This document shows, piece after piece, positions 45,746 to 57,671 of a stretch of DNA of 64,000 nt. The notes beneath the pieces are model-generated. The model had not been told where the DNA came from and searched no databases. It saw nothing but the letters and a program-made list of their open reading frames with translations. Each line of letters opens with the position of its first letter. The stretch's first letter is position 1. The position numbers and the translations under genes were made by a program. The stretch comes from Acorus gramineus (lineage: Eukaryota; Streptophyta; Magnoliopsida; Acorales; Acoraceae), in assembly GCA_030737835.1 (NCBI GenBank), contig CM060853.1:9012134-9076133 (forward strand). Reading direction: 5' to 3'.

Positions 45746-45904
45746 GTGGTCTCACATTCTCACCTTATGTTGAGTTTTGGGAGAGAAAGAGAGATGTTGG
45801 AGAAGAAGGAGAAAGAACATTCTATTTAGGTTGAGTTGAGGGTAAAAGAGGAATAAAAACAATAGATTGGATAGAAAAAAGATGGAAGGACCTAAACACA
45901 ATAC

Positions 45905-45999
45905 AGCCACTAACTGAGGGACTTAAAGAAAATTTAAAACAGTCCAGGAACTTATTGTTATTATGAAGATAGAGTCAGAGACCCTTAATTAATTTCCCC
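45905..45999. repeat. Right terminal inverted repeat of the MULE
   Basis: Inverted match to 40683-40772, ending CTTAATTAATTTCCCC at the flanking duplication. Confidence 0.85.
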
Positions 46000-46009
46000 A
46001 TATTTTTTT

Positions 46010-47100
46010 AAATACATTATTTTCTAAATAGTTTAAAAATGTTTTTTTATTTTTTGATTTATGTATAAATGAAAGATAATGTAAATGTGTTTTTAAATGA
46101 CCCCTTAAATAAAAGGATCTACACATGTCGCTTCTCTTGATCATTAAGTGAATTTTTATTTTAAAAACCATAGGGGGATGCATTTTAAAGTGCAATCCCA
46201 CTTTTTTTAAAAAAAATTTATTGTTCAGAGAGTGAAAAACAAAGGAATAAAATGGGGAGAGAGAGCGGGGCGGGAGGGTGGTGGCGATCGGCGGCAATGG
46301 TTGAAAGAGGACGGTGATGAAATAGAGGGGGGAGAGAAAGAGAATGAAAAGAAAAAGAGAGAGGGTATAATGGGAGGAGGATGACGGTGTTCGACGAACG
46401 ACCACTGTCTCAGTGTTCACCGCTATCCTCCCCATCCTCGCCGCCCTCAACCCCAATGGCCCCAGCATCTCTTTCTTTCTCTCTCTTTCCCTCTCTACCC
46501 TCCACCGACCTTCACCTCCTCCAGTCTCATTCGCCCATCACCCCTTTCTCTTCTTTTCTTTTTTTTCTTTCACACCATCCCTCGGACAAAATTCAGGGTG
46601 GGATGATCTTTGAACCGGTGGGTCAAACCGCCCTTTTGAAAAAGATAGTTCAAATTCTTGTACAACTCCAATTGTAGTCCACGTTGCTTTTTTTTTAAAT
46701 CAAATCTCTCATATTGAAATATATATATAAAATAAAGTATATATTGCGTTATTATAGTGTATAGGAATATAACTAGGGTCACTAAGGGGATTGAGTGTTC
46801 ACAACTATATACTTCACTTCATGGACCGAATCCAACAAGGAAAATGTTGACTTGGTCACATTCACCAACCAAGATTTGGACCTTACATGTTTTCATTTTA
46901 AAAATAATAATAAACATCATCTAATGAAGGTATATGATTTGATAAAAAAATACATATCGCTCCATTTCGAGTTGAATGAACCTATTTTTGGTAAGTGTAA
47001 GAAAATATTTAATGTGGTATGTATAACATCTAATGAGGTATATATTTCACTGAATTTCTAACGTGGTGTATAAGACTGTGTTTTAGATGGAGAAAAAAAC
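46010..47100. other. Gene-free region right of the MULE
   Basis: 46240-46600 is a purine-rich then pyrimidine-rich stretch, (GAGAGA / CTCTTTCTTTCTCTC), with a small inverted symmetry; frames on both strands are low complexity except a short TVSVFTAILPILAALNPNGP that I cannot place. From 46868 the R4 repeat begins. Before the MULE inserted this DNA would have been the upstream region of the PP1 inhibitor gene. Confidence 0.4.
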
Positions 47101-47102
47101 TA
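46868..47102 (+). repeat. Repeat family R4, copy 2
   Basis: Collinear with 19288-19500: CTTACATGTTTTCATTTT, CGCTCCATTTCGAGTTGAAT, GGTAAGTGTAAGAAAA and GAGAAAAAAACTAAG; followed directly by an R1 element as in copy 1. Confidence 0.65.
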
Positions 47103-47570
47103 AGTTCATATTTGGTTCGAGAATAAACTTGAAATAAAGTGGAATTAGTCTACATAACCTCATTTTGAATGTTTGGATGATTGAAATAAATGTGAATCTG
47201 TATGCCAGAAATAACTAGTATAAAATGGTATATGAATTTTATCCAACCATTAGAATTAAATTATTCCAGATTATTCAAATTAAAAGAATATACAGACCCA
47301 CTGTTAAATTTATTGTTATAACTTTTTATAAATCAACTGTTAAATCTACTATCATCACCTTTTATAAATTAACTGTCAAATCAATTGTCACAATTGTTTT
47401 ACTTTTATAAATCTTTATCCACACTACATTTTATCCAAACAACAAAAAAATTATTATTATGTTTTATAATGAGAATAATTCAAACACAATCAAACACATA
47501 ATCATTTTATCCTTATTTATACCAGAATAGTCATAAATATTAGAATAATCTAATTATCGAATGGGCCTAT
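47103..47570 (+). mobile_element. MITE family R1, forward copy upstream of TIC40
   Basis: Starts TTCATATTTGGTTCGAGAAT, contains AAAGAATATACAGACCCACT, ACTGTCAAATCAATTGTCAC, TTTATCCAAACAACAAA and GAGAATAATTCAAACACAAT and ends in ATCTAATTATCGAATGGGCC. It ends about 270 bp before the TIC40 start, within the likely promoter. Confidence 0.75.
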
Positions 47571-47837
47571 TTAACACGAAATGTCCTCGCCAAACGCAGC
47601 CCAAGCCCACACCACTATAAATGCAACGGCGGCACTATTTAACACGAAGATGTCTACGCAAAACCTGCCAACTAATGAACTAATTGGGCAACAGAAAGAC
47701 AAGATATCGGAGTGACCACACAAATATTAACCTATTTCGGCGTAACATTCAAACCAAACTCCATCTCTTCTTCTTCTTCTTCGTCACTTCAGTCTTTCTT
47801 AAACCCTCGAACGCAGTCTCTGTAAAACCAAAAAGCC

Positions 47838-50800
47838 ATGGAAAACCTAACCCTAGCTTCCTCTTCATCTCCCAAATTCGCCCTCGCGAGCCCCCAAAAC
47901 CCCATCCGCGTCCCCAACAGGATCCTCTCTTCGCCGCCGTCTGTTCAGTTCCTCTTCAGTACGAGGAGACGCCGTGGGACCGCCAGATTCAGAACCTTCG
48001 CTTCTTCTTCAATTGGAGCCTCCGATGAATCTGTTCCTCATAGGGTCCCCATAAATGGTAAAAAAACGGCGCCTTTTGCAGTCTTTGATACCAATTCAGT
48101 GTGAAAAGAAGGTTTTGTGATGTTTTCGTGATACGTGTGTTGGTTGGTTTAGAGAGTTTTGATTAGGTGTGCTTGGCAATGGAATTATATGTTTGGCTTA
48201 GTTGGGAAGTTTAGAAGATGAGTCTTTTGTTGACTATTTTGGATTCTTTGGAAATGTTTGAGATTGATTTCTGATGGGTTTCGAAGTGCCGATGAAGATG
48301 CTGTACTTCCTTTTGCTTCTTCTGCATTGTTCTTTGGAGAATTGAGAGTTGAATTGTGAATTCAGCATGATTAGTTGGTGTGAGATGATGTCCTCGACTG
48401 TTTGGTGTCTCGGAATTTTTGCTTAGTTACCAAGTTCAACACAAAAGGGAACAAATGTGGTTTTGGGTTTTATTGATGATTTGAAGTTGCAATTGTATCA
48501 TATCTTCTAAGGAGTAGTTGTGGTGATGTTATAGGATCTTGTTGGGGCAATTCATGAGTTAGAGTAGAGGAAGAAATATTTGGGAAGTTTAAGATTAAAT
48601 TTTATCCACTGTTATGATTCTGAGGAAAATCATGTAAAGTGAAAATCTGACACAGATTTGTAAACGACATCTGATTGCCATTCGTTGTTACTTGAATGTG
48701 TTTACCTGGTTCCCGTGTCTGTTTTAAACTTACATGAACACATGAAATCATGGGTGCCATAGATATTGATGAAATATGAACACATGAACCTGATTTTTCT
48801 TTTTAATGATTCCCGTTCCTCAAAACTATCCACATAATCATTTCCCTGTTAGTCAGATTTTAATCTACTGAGGTTGCCTATCTTGCAATCTCCAAAATTC
48901 TTTCACTGGTGATTGGTCACCTTTGTTATGTTTCTTACATGTTTGTTCATGTACTGTTCCTTTTTAAATCCCCCCTGCTGTGCTACAGTACTACAGAAAT
49001 TAAAGTTGGACACTTTTGCAAGCATTTCATCTTCAAACAGCAGCCAGACATCTTCCGTCGGTGCTAGTCCCCAATATCCAGTGCCACCACCAACATCCTC
49101 TGTGTAAGAATATTAAATTTCTTATGATGATTCATATTTCTGCATTTGGTTAATCAATAAAAGAATATGCACAAAAACAATATAGATTACTGCAAATAGT
49201 TCTCTGATTTTCTAATTGAAATTTGTCACTTTTCCCCTCTACACTCTTTAATTCTGTTCCCAGAGGATCACCACTATTTTGGATTGGAGTTGGTGTTGGG
49301 TTCTCGGCTTTATTCTCATGGGTGAGAAACATATGCATCAGTTGGATGCCTTCAAATTAAATATGTATTGAAAATATAATCCGCTATTAGATATATCAAT
49401 CTTAACCATCTCTTTTTTGCATTATCAGGTAGTATCATACTTAAAGGTGAGCTCCTTTGCTTGTGACTAAGGTATGACATGCATTGGAAGGTTTGCATTT
49501 GAGGGTCATGAGCATTTCCTTTTTAAGTATCGGAGGATGAGTAGGTGTCCAGGGAAGTTACTATGTACTACAGATTCCCAAATCACATCATTCTGTCTCT
49601 TCCTTGTTTCATCTCAATACCTTCTCAAACTTGTATGATCTGATGCTCTTAAAATTCGGGGAATGAAGTTTGGTGCTGAGCTCTTCCATGCTATGTTTTA
49701 AATATTGATCGATAATTCGATGTATCAATATGGGGAGGGTAAATCGCGAAGACTAGACCATGTATTTGTCCTTTTTCACAATTTGAAGGTTTTTCCATTG
49801 ACATCATCACAATATCAGCAATATATCGATCAATGAATTTAATGAGGTCAGGTAACTTGACCCGATTAAATGTCAAATAGGATAATCGGTGCTGTATCCT
49901 GTTTTAAATTTTTCAAAAGGGGCATGTAGCAATGGCTACCCTGTTCACATGGCAGGTTCAACGGTTGGAAATCCATCCATTGAGCAGGTATATTTTCAAA
50001 GGACCCCCTCCCTAAAAATATAATTTCAACCACTAATTTCTAAAACCCTATTTATATCCTCTCACAAGCTCATTTCCATCATAACGCTTATGCAGTTATG
50101 CATCAATTATTATCTAATGTTTTTTCATTTTCTTCAGTTTTTTTACATTTTTTACATATTGTTTCTGATTTTCTTGGATTGTTTTTTGTTTTTCACCACT
50201 TTTTTAAAATTTCCTATCGGTGATTGATATATCAATTGGGCACCCAGTTGATATATTGATTTTATCGATATTTAAAACATTGCTTCCATGACTGATATTC
50301 TTGTTATTGTTTTATGCAAGTATGACCCATCTTTATTTCTTTTTGCCCCTGTTTGTTTCAAGAATAAGCAAGTGGATAAGGGAAAAATAGTGTTGATTCT
50401 CAAAAATTATGTTTGTTTAACATGGATAAACTGTATATGTTTTGTCTTGATAAGTTCAAAAAAACCCTGATGACTATGCCTAGAGGGGACATGTATAATT
50501 TATTCTTGCTTATCCGTCCAAAGTTATAACTATATTCAAGTAAGACAAACACATACGACAAAGGTTTACCCAAACCGAGAAAGGAATAGCTAACAGAAAA
50601 TGATCAAATTATCCCCTTGTATACCTATTTAATGCCTGGAAGCTATCTGTGAACCAAAGGGGGGGGGGGGGGGGGGGGGCGCTGGGGAGCTATAAGCTTT
50701 TCCTTGCTAATTGAATGCTTCCAGCTTATTGGTATTCCAAGGCATAATGGGTGATTCACATCTTCCAGAGGCAATCCAATGCCCAACTCCAGCAGCCTAA

Positions 50801-53800
50801 ACGAATATCTGTTTGGTCAATATAAATTCCCAAATTAATTGACTAGTCAAAGAACTTGAAAACTGTAGCCATTGACTACCTTAGCATAGTGGACAAAGAC
50901 TCTATTGCGTGATTGGTTCATTGATGCAGCAAGAAATGTAAATAGAGCTCAATGTTGTAAACGCGCCAGGCGCTAGTTGGGTGGTTGGTGATTGATTAGT
51001 GATTAATCGGCGAAGCGGGGATTAATCAATCACTTTTTAAAATAATAAATATAATACATATACATATTATATATGTATATAGTTAAAATTTTAGACTGCA
51101 AAACAATAACAAATTTACATCAAACAAAATTGATCATATAAGCATATTAGGGTTAACATACACAAATTAATTAATAGATGTAATATATTAGGCAACTTAA
51201 TAGATTATTAGTCAACTAGGATTAATCAGCAAGGCGACTAGGCACTAAGGCGTTGTGGACTGGGGCCGCCTAATTCTAGGCGGAAGATTAATCAGCGCTT
51301 AGAAGGGATTTTTATAACACTGATAGAGTTTAACATGTCTGTAATAAATTTCAGCAAGCTTGCCCTTCGTGTCTGGGATTTTTATTTTTGTATCCATGTG
51401 TTTGTATTTAACCAAGGTTGGAATTTGTTTCTTCCAGAAATATGCAATGCAACAAGCTTTCAAGTCTATGATGGGCCAAATGAGTCAGGATAACAGTCAA
51501 TTTAGCAATGCTCCCTTCCCTCCAGGACAACCTTTTCCCTTCCCCACGAATCCAACACAACCTTTTCCCTTTCCCACAGCTCCAACATCACCTTATATGG
51601 CACCATCGCCAACACCTGCTGCTTCTCAACCTGCAGCAGCCGTTGATGTCCAGGCAACCCAAGTGGATGCTGTACCAACTACTGATGTCAAAGAGGACAC
51701 TGAAACTAGGGAAGAAGTAAAAAAATATGGTAATTATTTTATTCTAACACATATGATAACATGTTGTTTTTCAGAGTTTTTTTTGTAGCATTTATCAATG
51801 TATATTCCATTGATGTCTCTAGGGTGAGATTTGATTATATTTTCCATATCCAGTAAAAGAAATATAGATTTTCTAATGGCATTTGGTTGTTCTAGTTCAT
51901 TTGTTCTCATGTATGTTTTATATGCTTATAAATTTGTTCACTCGAGGATTTTATGCCTCAGCTATAACTTCTAATCAAGTTCTTTCTGAACATTACATGC
52001 CCAATTTAAGTGATATGCTGGAAGGTGCATGCTAACAGCTGGCATTGTATATTGTTCCTTCGAGCATAAGGTGATGTGTGCATCTAATCTAAGAGTCATT
52101 CTTTTGGTTTACCAGTATTCAAAGTGTTGAGTTTTTTTTGAGATGACATTGAGTTTATTATAAAATGTGTTCTGATTTTAAAAACAAACAAACAAACTGG
52201 GGTCTGATTTTCGGAGTGTTTTTTTAATGCATTTCTATATCTTAGGAGATACTACTTAATGTGCATGCTAATCCATTGCGTCTTGCATATGCTGAGATTT
52301 TGAATCAAAGGTTGTATAGATTTGCCTTATTTTTACAGACACAATCTTAAGTAGATTTGATATCTTTTCATTTTTGGACTTTTGTACTTTGGTAGTTGTT
52401 TTGTAATTCTATTTGATGGTTGCAGACAAAACAGTTCTTGGCTGACACTTTTTTCCCCTTTGGGGGACTTCTTTGGAAATATTTTCTTGTTGGAAATTTG
52501 CTCTACAGCTTTTGTAGATGTCTCTCCAGAAGAAATCATAGAGAAAAGTTCATCTGAGAAGTCAAAAGAATCAGTTGAAACTACTTCCTCAAAGACCATA
52601 GATTATTCCAAGGAAGTATGTCGTAGTGATGAAACTATATTAAGTGGACCTTTAAATGTCTGTGTGCCAAAGAATTTACTCTGCTGAGATGTTGGGCTAT
52701 GTTTTTTTTGTAAAGGTTTCAACAAATGGAGCTGCTCCTAGGCAGGATGGAAGTGCTTCTCAAGAGAGCTCACAATCAACTAGTAAGTAATTGGATTAAT
52801 CAGTTAGTATATCAGGTGCAAGTCGGTTGTATTTTCCTCTTTTTCCGCTGGAAAGTTTGTTGCATTTGATGTCAGACATCTATGCCAGTTTCCAATTTGC
52901 AAATTCAATTTTCTACGAATCGTGGTTGGTTATAGAACGAAGTGATATCCTAATTTGAATTTTTAATTATTTTTACAACTTTTGTTGGATTGATGGTAAC
53001 TGACAGCTGGTTGCTGCCACACTTCTTCGGCCTCTAGTAGTTCTCTGTTGTGTGATGCAATATTATAATTGTTATTCTATTTGCATATGCATTTCAATCT
53101 GTTGTCTTTTGATACTGCATGGTTTATCTATTTGTTTTCTAAACCCACCTGTTTAATGAGACACCGTGACCGTTGATGAATGAAGTCTTATTATGTTACC
53201 ATCCATCCACATCTTCCTTCTTTGAATTGGCTAGCTCTAATGTAATTGCGATACCATGGTGGAGTGTTTTTCACTTTTTAGTGTTTTTTACTGATTTAGG
53301 CTGAGACCTGTTTTTGAGTTGGTGTATGTTCCACACCTTGCCTCACTTCTTATGCCACATAATTTCTCGTTTTATCTTGAGGTTTTTAATTATGAACTTT
53401 ATGTAAATGCTTTGACCTCATCCAGTTCCAGTGAGGTCTTAAGAAGGCTTCTACCTTGCCTTGAAGAAAGAAGTCATCTAATTTACCTCGTGCCTTAATT
53501 GCGTCTTGTCTCTTGGGTTAAGCCTTCAATATCAAAAAGATTTGACAAACATTAAGCACTCAGTGCTTCTTGTAATTATTGCTTATAAAATATTACTGTC
53601 AGACCATTAGACACAGGTTAGACTTTTCTTTTCTGAACTCTCTATAAGAGATGAAGTGGAATTTTTTTTTTTTGGTTTGATGTATGTCATCATATCAACT
53701 GCTTCTGTGGTTTAATATCATTGATCATTCAATTTGCCTTTTGTTTTCCAAGTGAAAAAGAATACTTGAAAAACTTTCATTTCCCACAGTGATAGAAAAA

Positions 53801-56800
53801 CTCAGATTCAGAGACCGAACATGCAGTTTGTTTTGACAGCCCACTTTATTAAATCCCTCTACCTAAAAATTTATCATTAGGTATTTAAAAATACTTCTTA
53901 GTATTATTGAATAATACATCTTTAGTGTTATTTAATAATACTTCTTAATCAGCTGGTCCGATTGCGAGTTTATTAGAAGGGGATTTTAATAGTACTTCTT
54001 AGTATGTTCATTTTAAGGGTTTCATTAGTATTTAAAAATTTATATTTTAGTTCCTTGTCTGATCTCTGCCTTTATAACCGCTAGGAGTAATGGGCTTAAA
54101 TGGCTTTTGTTATGTTTTAGCTTATGTGAATGGTGTCATTTTGTGATTTAATTAAGCGAAAATTTGCTTTTTCGAACAGAAAAATCACCAGGCCTGTCGG
54201 TTGAAGCATTGGAGAAAATGATGGAAGATCCAACAGTCCAGAAGATGGTTTATCCGTAAGTGATTCTCTATTTTTCTTATTTATCTTTTTGTGAAAATAT
54301 TGTCATAATATATTTGCTCATGCTTATCTTCTGCCCATAATTACGAGGGTTGTTTTTTGTTTGCAGCTATTTACCTGAGGAGATGAGAAACCCTTCTACC
54401 TTTAAATGTAAGGCGATCATGAGTTCATGACGTGGGAGATCTGATTCTACAGTATTGATTGGGGGCCAAATATTTAATAATGTGCTTATTAATTCTATAA
54501 TGCATATGAAACCTTGTTTAATAAAAAAATATTGTAAGGGTTTTTTAATAGATTAAATCAGCTCTTCATGGAATTTGTTAAGGAAGTTAAAAAGGTACTG
54601 ACCAAGTGACCATTTTTCTGCTGTTTCCAGGGATGCTACAGAACCCTATGTATCGTCAACAGTTAGAAGAGATGCTGTAATTATCTCGTTCCCTTTGTGA
54701 ATTACATTCTTAAATGTGACTGTTCGGGAATGCCAGATGCATATGGATAAATCTCTTTCTATGTCCTGTCCTGTTAGTCTCTCCCTCTTGTTCAGAGAGC
54801 CTTGTGCATGCTTGAGTTCATCTTATTTCACTTCTTTGCAATTTCTATCTTGTTTTAAAGTGAGGTGATCAATGTGTCCTTATACAGTTATATTTCTTTT
54901 CTTTTCATACAGTTATACTTGAGTATGGTAGGTGCATCTTGTGAAAGATAAAGTTTTAAACTTTGAGAAGAGTATTTTGTTGACAAGAATCTCGTGTACT
55001 TATGTTTTTAATGCGTTTTAGGGTCTTTCAGGCATGAATTTTTTTTTGCATGGCATCCAAATTTTCAGTAGTTGTTATGCATAGAATTTGTTATGCAAAA
55101 AAGAATTATAAAATTTTTATTTATTGAGGCTTTTCAGAATCAGTTCATCTCCTTTCTGTATGCTTTGATGAATTTTTTATCATTCTGAAAAAAAGAAAGA
55201 AAAAAGATCAACAACGACGACTTAACTATAATGTCGATGAGCTTGTCATGCATCATCAACATTTTTAAAAAACAAAGGTTTGGTATAATCTGACTATATA
55301 AAGAATTTAACAATATTATATACTTATCCACTAATGCCTAACTAAAAGATAGGCAGACAGTCCAAGATTCAATTAAGGTGATCATGGTATATATCTTCGC
55401 TGTAGGCATCGTGCTAGAAGCAAGGTCAGTACATACTCCAATTATTCTTTTCACATACGAATGAAAACATCAACATAAAAAAAAAAGAACACCATAACAA
55501 CAACTTAACTATACTGTTGATGAGCTTGTCATGTACTGAATGTTATGCAAACCTGGAAGCTTTTTCTCATGTGCCTCTCCCACTTTCCCAGTCTCGTGTT
55601 CCCTTATTAATGTTTCAGCCAGGAAATGTGAATTTATCATCTTGTACCCATGGTTGCATATGCAGTGAGGCTTTTGGGCATGTTCGAAGCCATGGTATTT
55701 GTCTGTTTTTTTTTCTTTTTTAGTTTCTTTTTTTTTTTTTTTTTTTTGGGGGGGGGGGGGGGTGTGTGGGAATATGGTGTCCAATTTATATTTATATTAA
55801 CCTGGTGAACTACATGGAAATTCTTACAAAATGTATAAAAAATGAAATACAAGAAAAAAAGAGAAGACATGAAGTCACTCAATAAAAAATTCACCCTCCA
55901 CAGAAATTGAAATTTTCTTCATCTTCAGAAGATTTTTTGTGATTGAACATAAGAAATTGCTCTGGCTGAAATGCAGCCCTATCCATCCACAGGGAAATAT
56001 ATGAAATCCATGTTCACATAGGAAATTGTTCTGGCTATGCTAATTATTGAATTTTTGTTCATCAGAAACAATATGGGTGGAAGCAGTGAGTGGGATAACC
56101 GAATGTCTGATTCATTGAAGAATTTTGACCTTAGCAGTCCAGAGGTCAAACAGCAGTTTGGTGAGTTTGCAACCACATGTACTCTTTCAATGTTTTCTTT
56201 GTTTGAAATTTGGTGATTGAAATTCTTTTAAAAAGTGGAACCTTTAAACTGGTAAATTCATGTAATCTTTCAATGATCAACTTGGTTATCTCATCTATAG
56301 CCACAACTCTGAACACTAAGATGCCCCTTTATGTGAGGGAGGTTATGGAATTGAATTTCCCAAAAAGATGGGCTATCATTCTTCCCAGAATGTGTTCATA
56401 GATTTTTTGCGGCTGAGTTGAGAATTAAGCTGGATGCATGGTAACACTAGTAATCAAAGAGTTATGGGTGATCTCACGTGAGGAAATATAGGAGTAACTG
56501 AAACAGGAGTTACATTGATGGGAAGCAACAATGATAATCTAGATGTGTGGATAGATTACGTGTGTCCTACATTTCATTTGTTATTCTGCTCCAATTATCT
56601 TCTAATTTTACTTCTTACAAGTTACCAGAGTTTTATCATATGCTATCATGCATCGATGTTACGATTGTGGTTTAGACCTGCAAAATCGTGGTTTCTAATA
56701 CTGTCGTAGTTCACACAGTATTTTGAATATAAATGCCAATGATTATTGGCAATGATTTTACTGTGCCGAATATGAAAATGACGTGCTTGGTGGATTTATA

Positions 56801-57671
56801 GGATTAATACACACAAAGTTGATTTTGTGGAAAGTCGCAAAGCACCCAAATGTAGAACTGATTATGAAATTTGAGTTTTCTGTCATCTTTAATAGATGTC
56901 TGTGACAGAATCTTGCATTCTCCATTTTTGCAGATCAAATAGGTCTCACACCAGAAGAAGTTATTTCAAAAATTATGGCAAACCCAGAGGTTGCCATGGC
57001 ATTTCAAAATCCAAAAGTCCAAGCTGCCATTATGGATGTATGTATCTTGCTCATGTGATTTTTTCCCCAATAATTCACCATGAAAATAATATCCCTTTGT
57101 TTTATTTGACAGTGTTCACAGAACCCTCTCAGCATTGCTAAATATCAAAATGATAAGGAGGTGAGACTCTTCACTTCTGGGTTGTTTATTCCATATCCAC
57201 AATTTTATAATTGAATTAAATACCATGGCCTCATTATCTAATGCTCTGGATAATTGATTCTCATGTATTAGATGCGTGCTTTTCATTAAAAGTTTGTATG
57301 ATTAAACCATGTCTCTTTAACAATACATCTTATTCAACAATTCACATATTACATCATTAGAGTCTATAGCTTGAATTCTGAAGTCTTTGTAATACTTTTC
57401 ATTAGAGATCATGGATGTGTTATGATATTGGTGATTTTGCATGTCATAAGTATTTTTTTTTTAATTTCTAATATTTGGAACTTTTCCTGAACTTAATCTG
57501 AATTATATACTAATTGCGATTTTTTTTTCTTATCAAATATTCCCGATTTCCGAACTGGTGATGCAAATATTTTTCGCATTCGTCTTACTGGTCTCAATCT
57601 ATATTTTGAAGGTTATGGATGTGTTCAACAAGATATCAGAACTCTTCCCTGGAGTGACCGGTCCGCCTTGA
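47838..57671 (+). CDS. TIC40: TIC40, chloroplast inner-envelope import co-chaperone
   Basis: Fourteen exons: 47838-48057, 48989-49103, 49264-49321, 49429-49446, 51438-51729, 52509-52615, 52716-52782, 54180-54255, 54367-54407, 54631-54676, 56066-56160, 56934-57037, 57113-57160 and 57612-57671. They join in frame (1347 nt) for 448 residues, matching Arabidopsis Tic40 (447). It begins MENLTLASSSSPKF; residues 1 to about 75 are Ser/Arg-rich and acid-poor, a transit peptide. GSPLFWIGVGVGFSALFSW (about 113-135) is the single membrane anchor. A Pro/Phe-rich spacer (PFPFPTNPTQPFPFP) and an acidic stretch follow, then tandem STI1/Hop-type modules (MMEDPTVQKMVYPYLPEEM; DQIGLTPEEVISKIMANPEV). The C-terminus FNKISELFPGV is typical. 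Tic40 holds Tic110 and stromal Hsp93 together and stimulates Hsp93 during import. Exon 4 is only 18 nt. Intron 4 (2.0 kb) contains two transposon-like units. No damage seen. Confidence 0.96.
49690..50285. mobile_element. Inverted-repeat element in TIC40 intron 4
   Basis: ATGTTTTAAATATTGATCGA at the left and, on the other strand, AATGTTTTAAATATCGATAA at the right, each followed by a TCAATAT / GATATATCAA word, enclose about 590 bp. The interior is T-rich and non-coding. Type undetermined. Confidence 0.65.
50659..50679. repeat. Poly-G tract (about 21 G)
   Basis: In TIC40 intron 4, preceded by GAACCAAA and followed by CGCTGGGG. Confidence 0.9.
50955..51325. mobile_element. Second inverted-repeat element in TIC40 intron 4
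   Basis: The left side TGTTGTAAACGCGCCAGGCG and the right side, on the other strand AGTGTTATAAAAATCCCTTC then AAGCGCTGATTAATC, together with ATTAATCGGCGAAGCG / TTAATCAGCAAGGCG words near both ends, form imperfect inverted repeats around an AT-rich core. Size about 370 bp, non-coding, possibly hAT-related. Confidence 0.5.
55728..55762. repeat. Poly-T (20) joined to poly-G (15)
   Basis: In TIC40 intron 10. Same T-to-G junction as at 63424-63447 and complementary to the C-to-A junctions at 2003 and 4382. Confidence 0.9.

Larger units (their letters stand above)
40683..45999 (-). mobile_element. Mutator-like element (MULE) with decayed transposase
   Basis: The left end GAAAAAATTAATTAGGG and the right end, on the other strand GGGGAAATTAATTAAGGG, open terminal inverted repeats of about 90 bp that share CTATCTTCATAATAACAATAA and a CTG.ACTGTTTTA word. 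A 10-bp flanking duplication, ATATTGTTTT at 40673-40682 and ATATTTTTTT at 46000-46009, matches at nine of ten bases; Mutator elements make 8-11 bp duplications. The inside holds a transposase with MULE DDE, SWIM and knuckle parts on the minus strand, a Ulp1-like remnant on the plus strand and a satellite-like array between them. The orientation given is that of the transposase. Its multiple stops say the copy is no longer autonomous. Confidence 0.88.

Noticed and set aside
45420-45834. Frames in the GC-rich block of the MULE
   Set aside because: Pro-rich on one strand and Gly-rich on the other, typical of composition and not of a protein.
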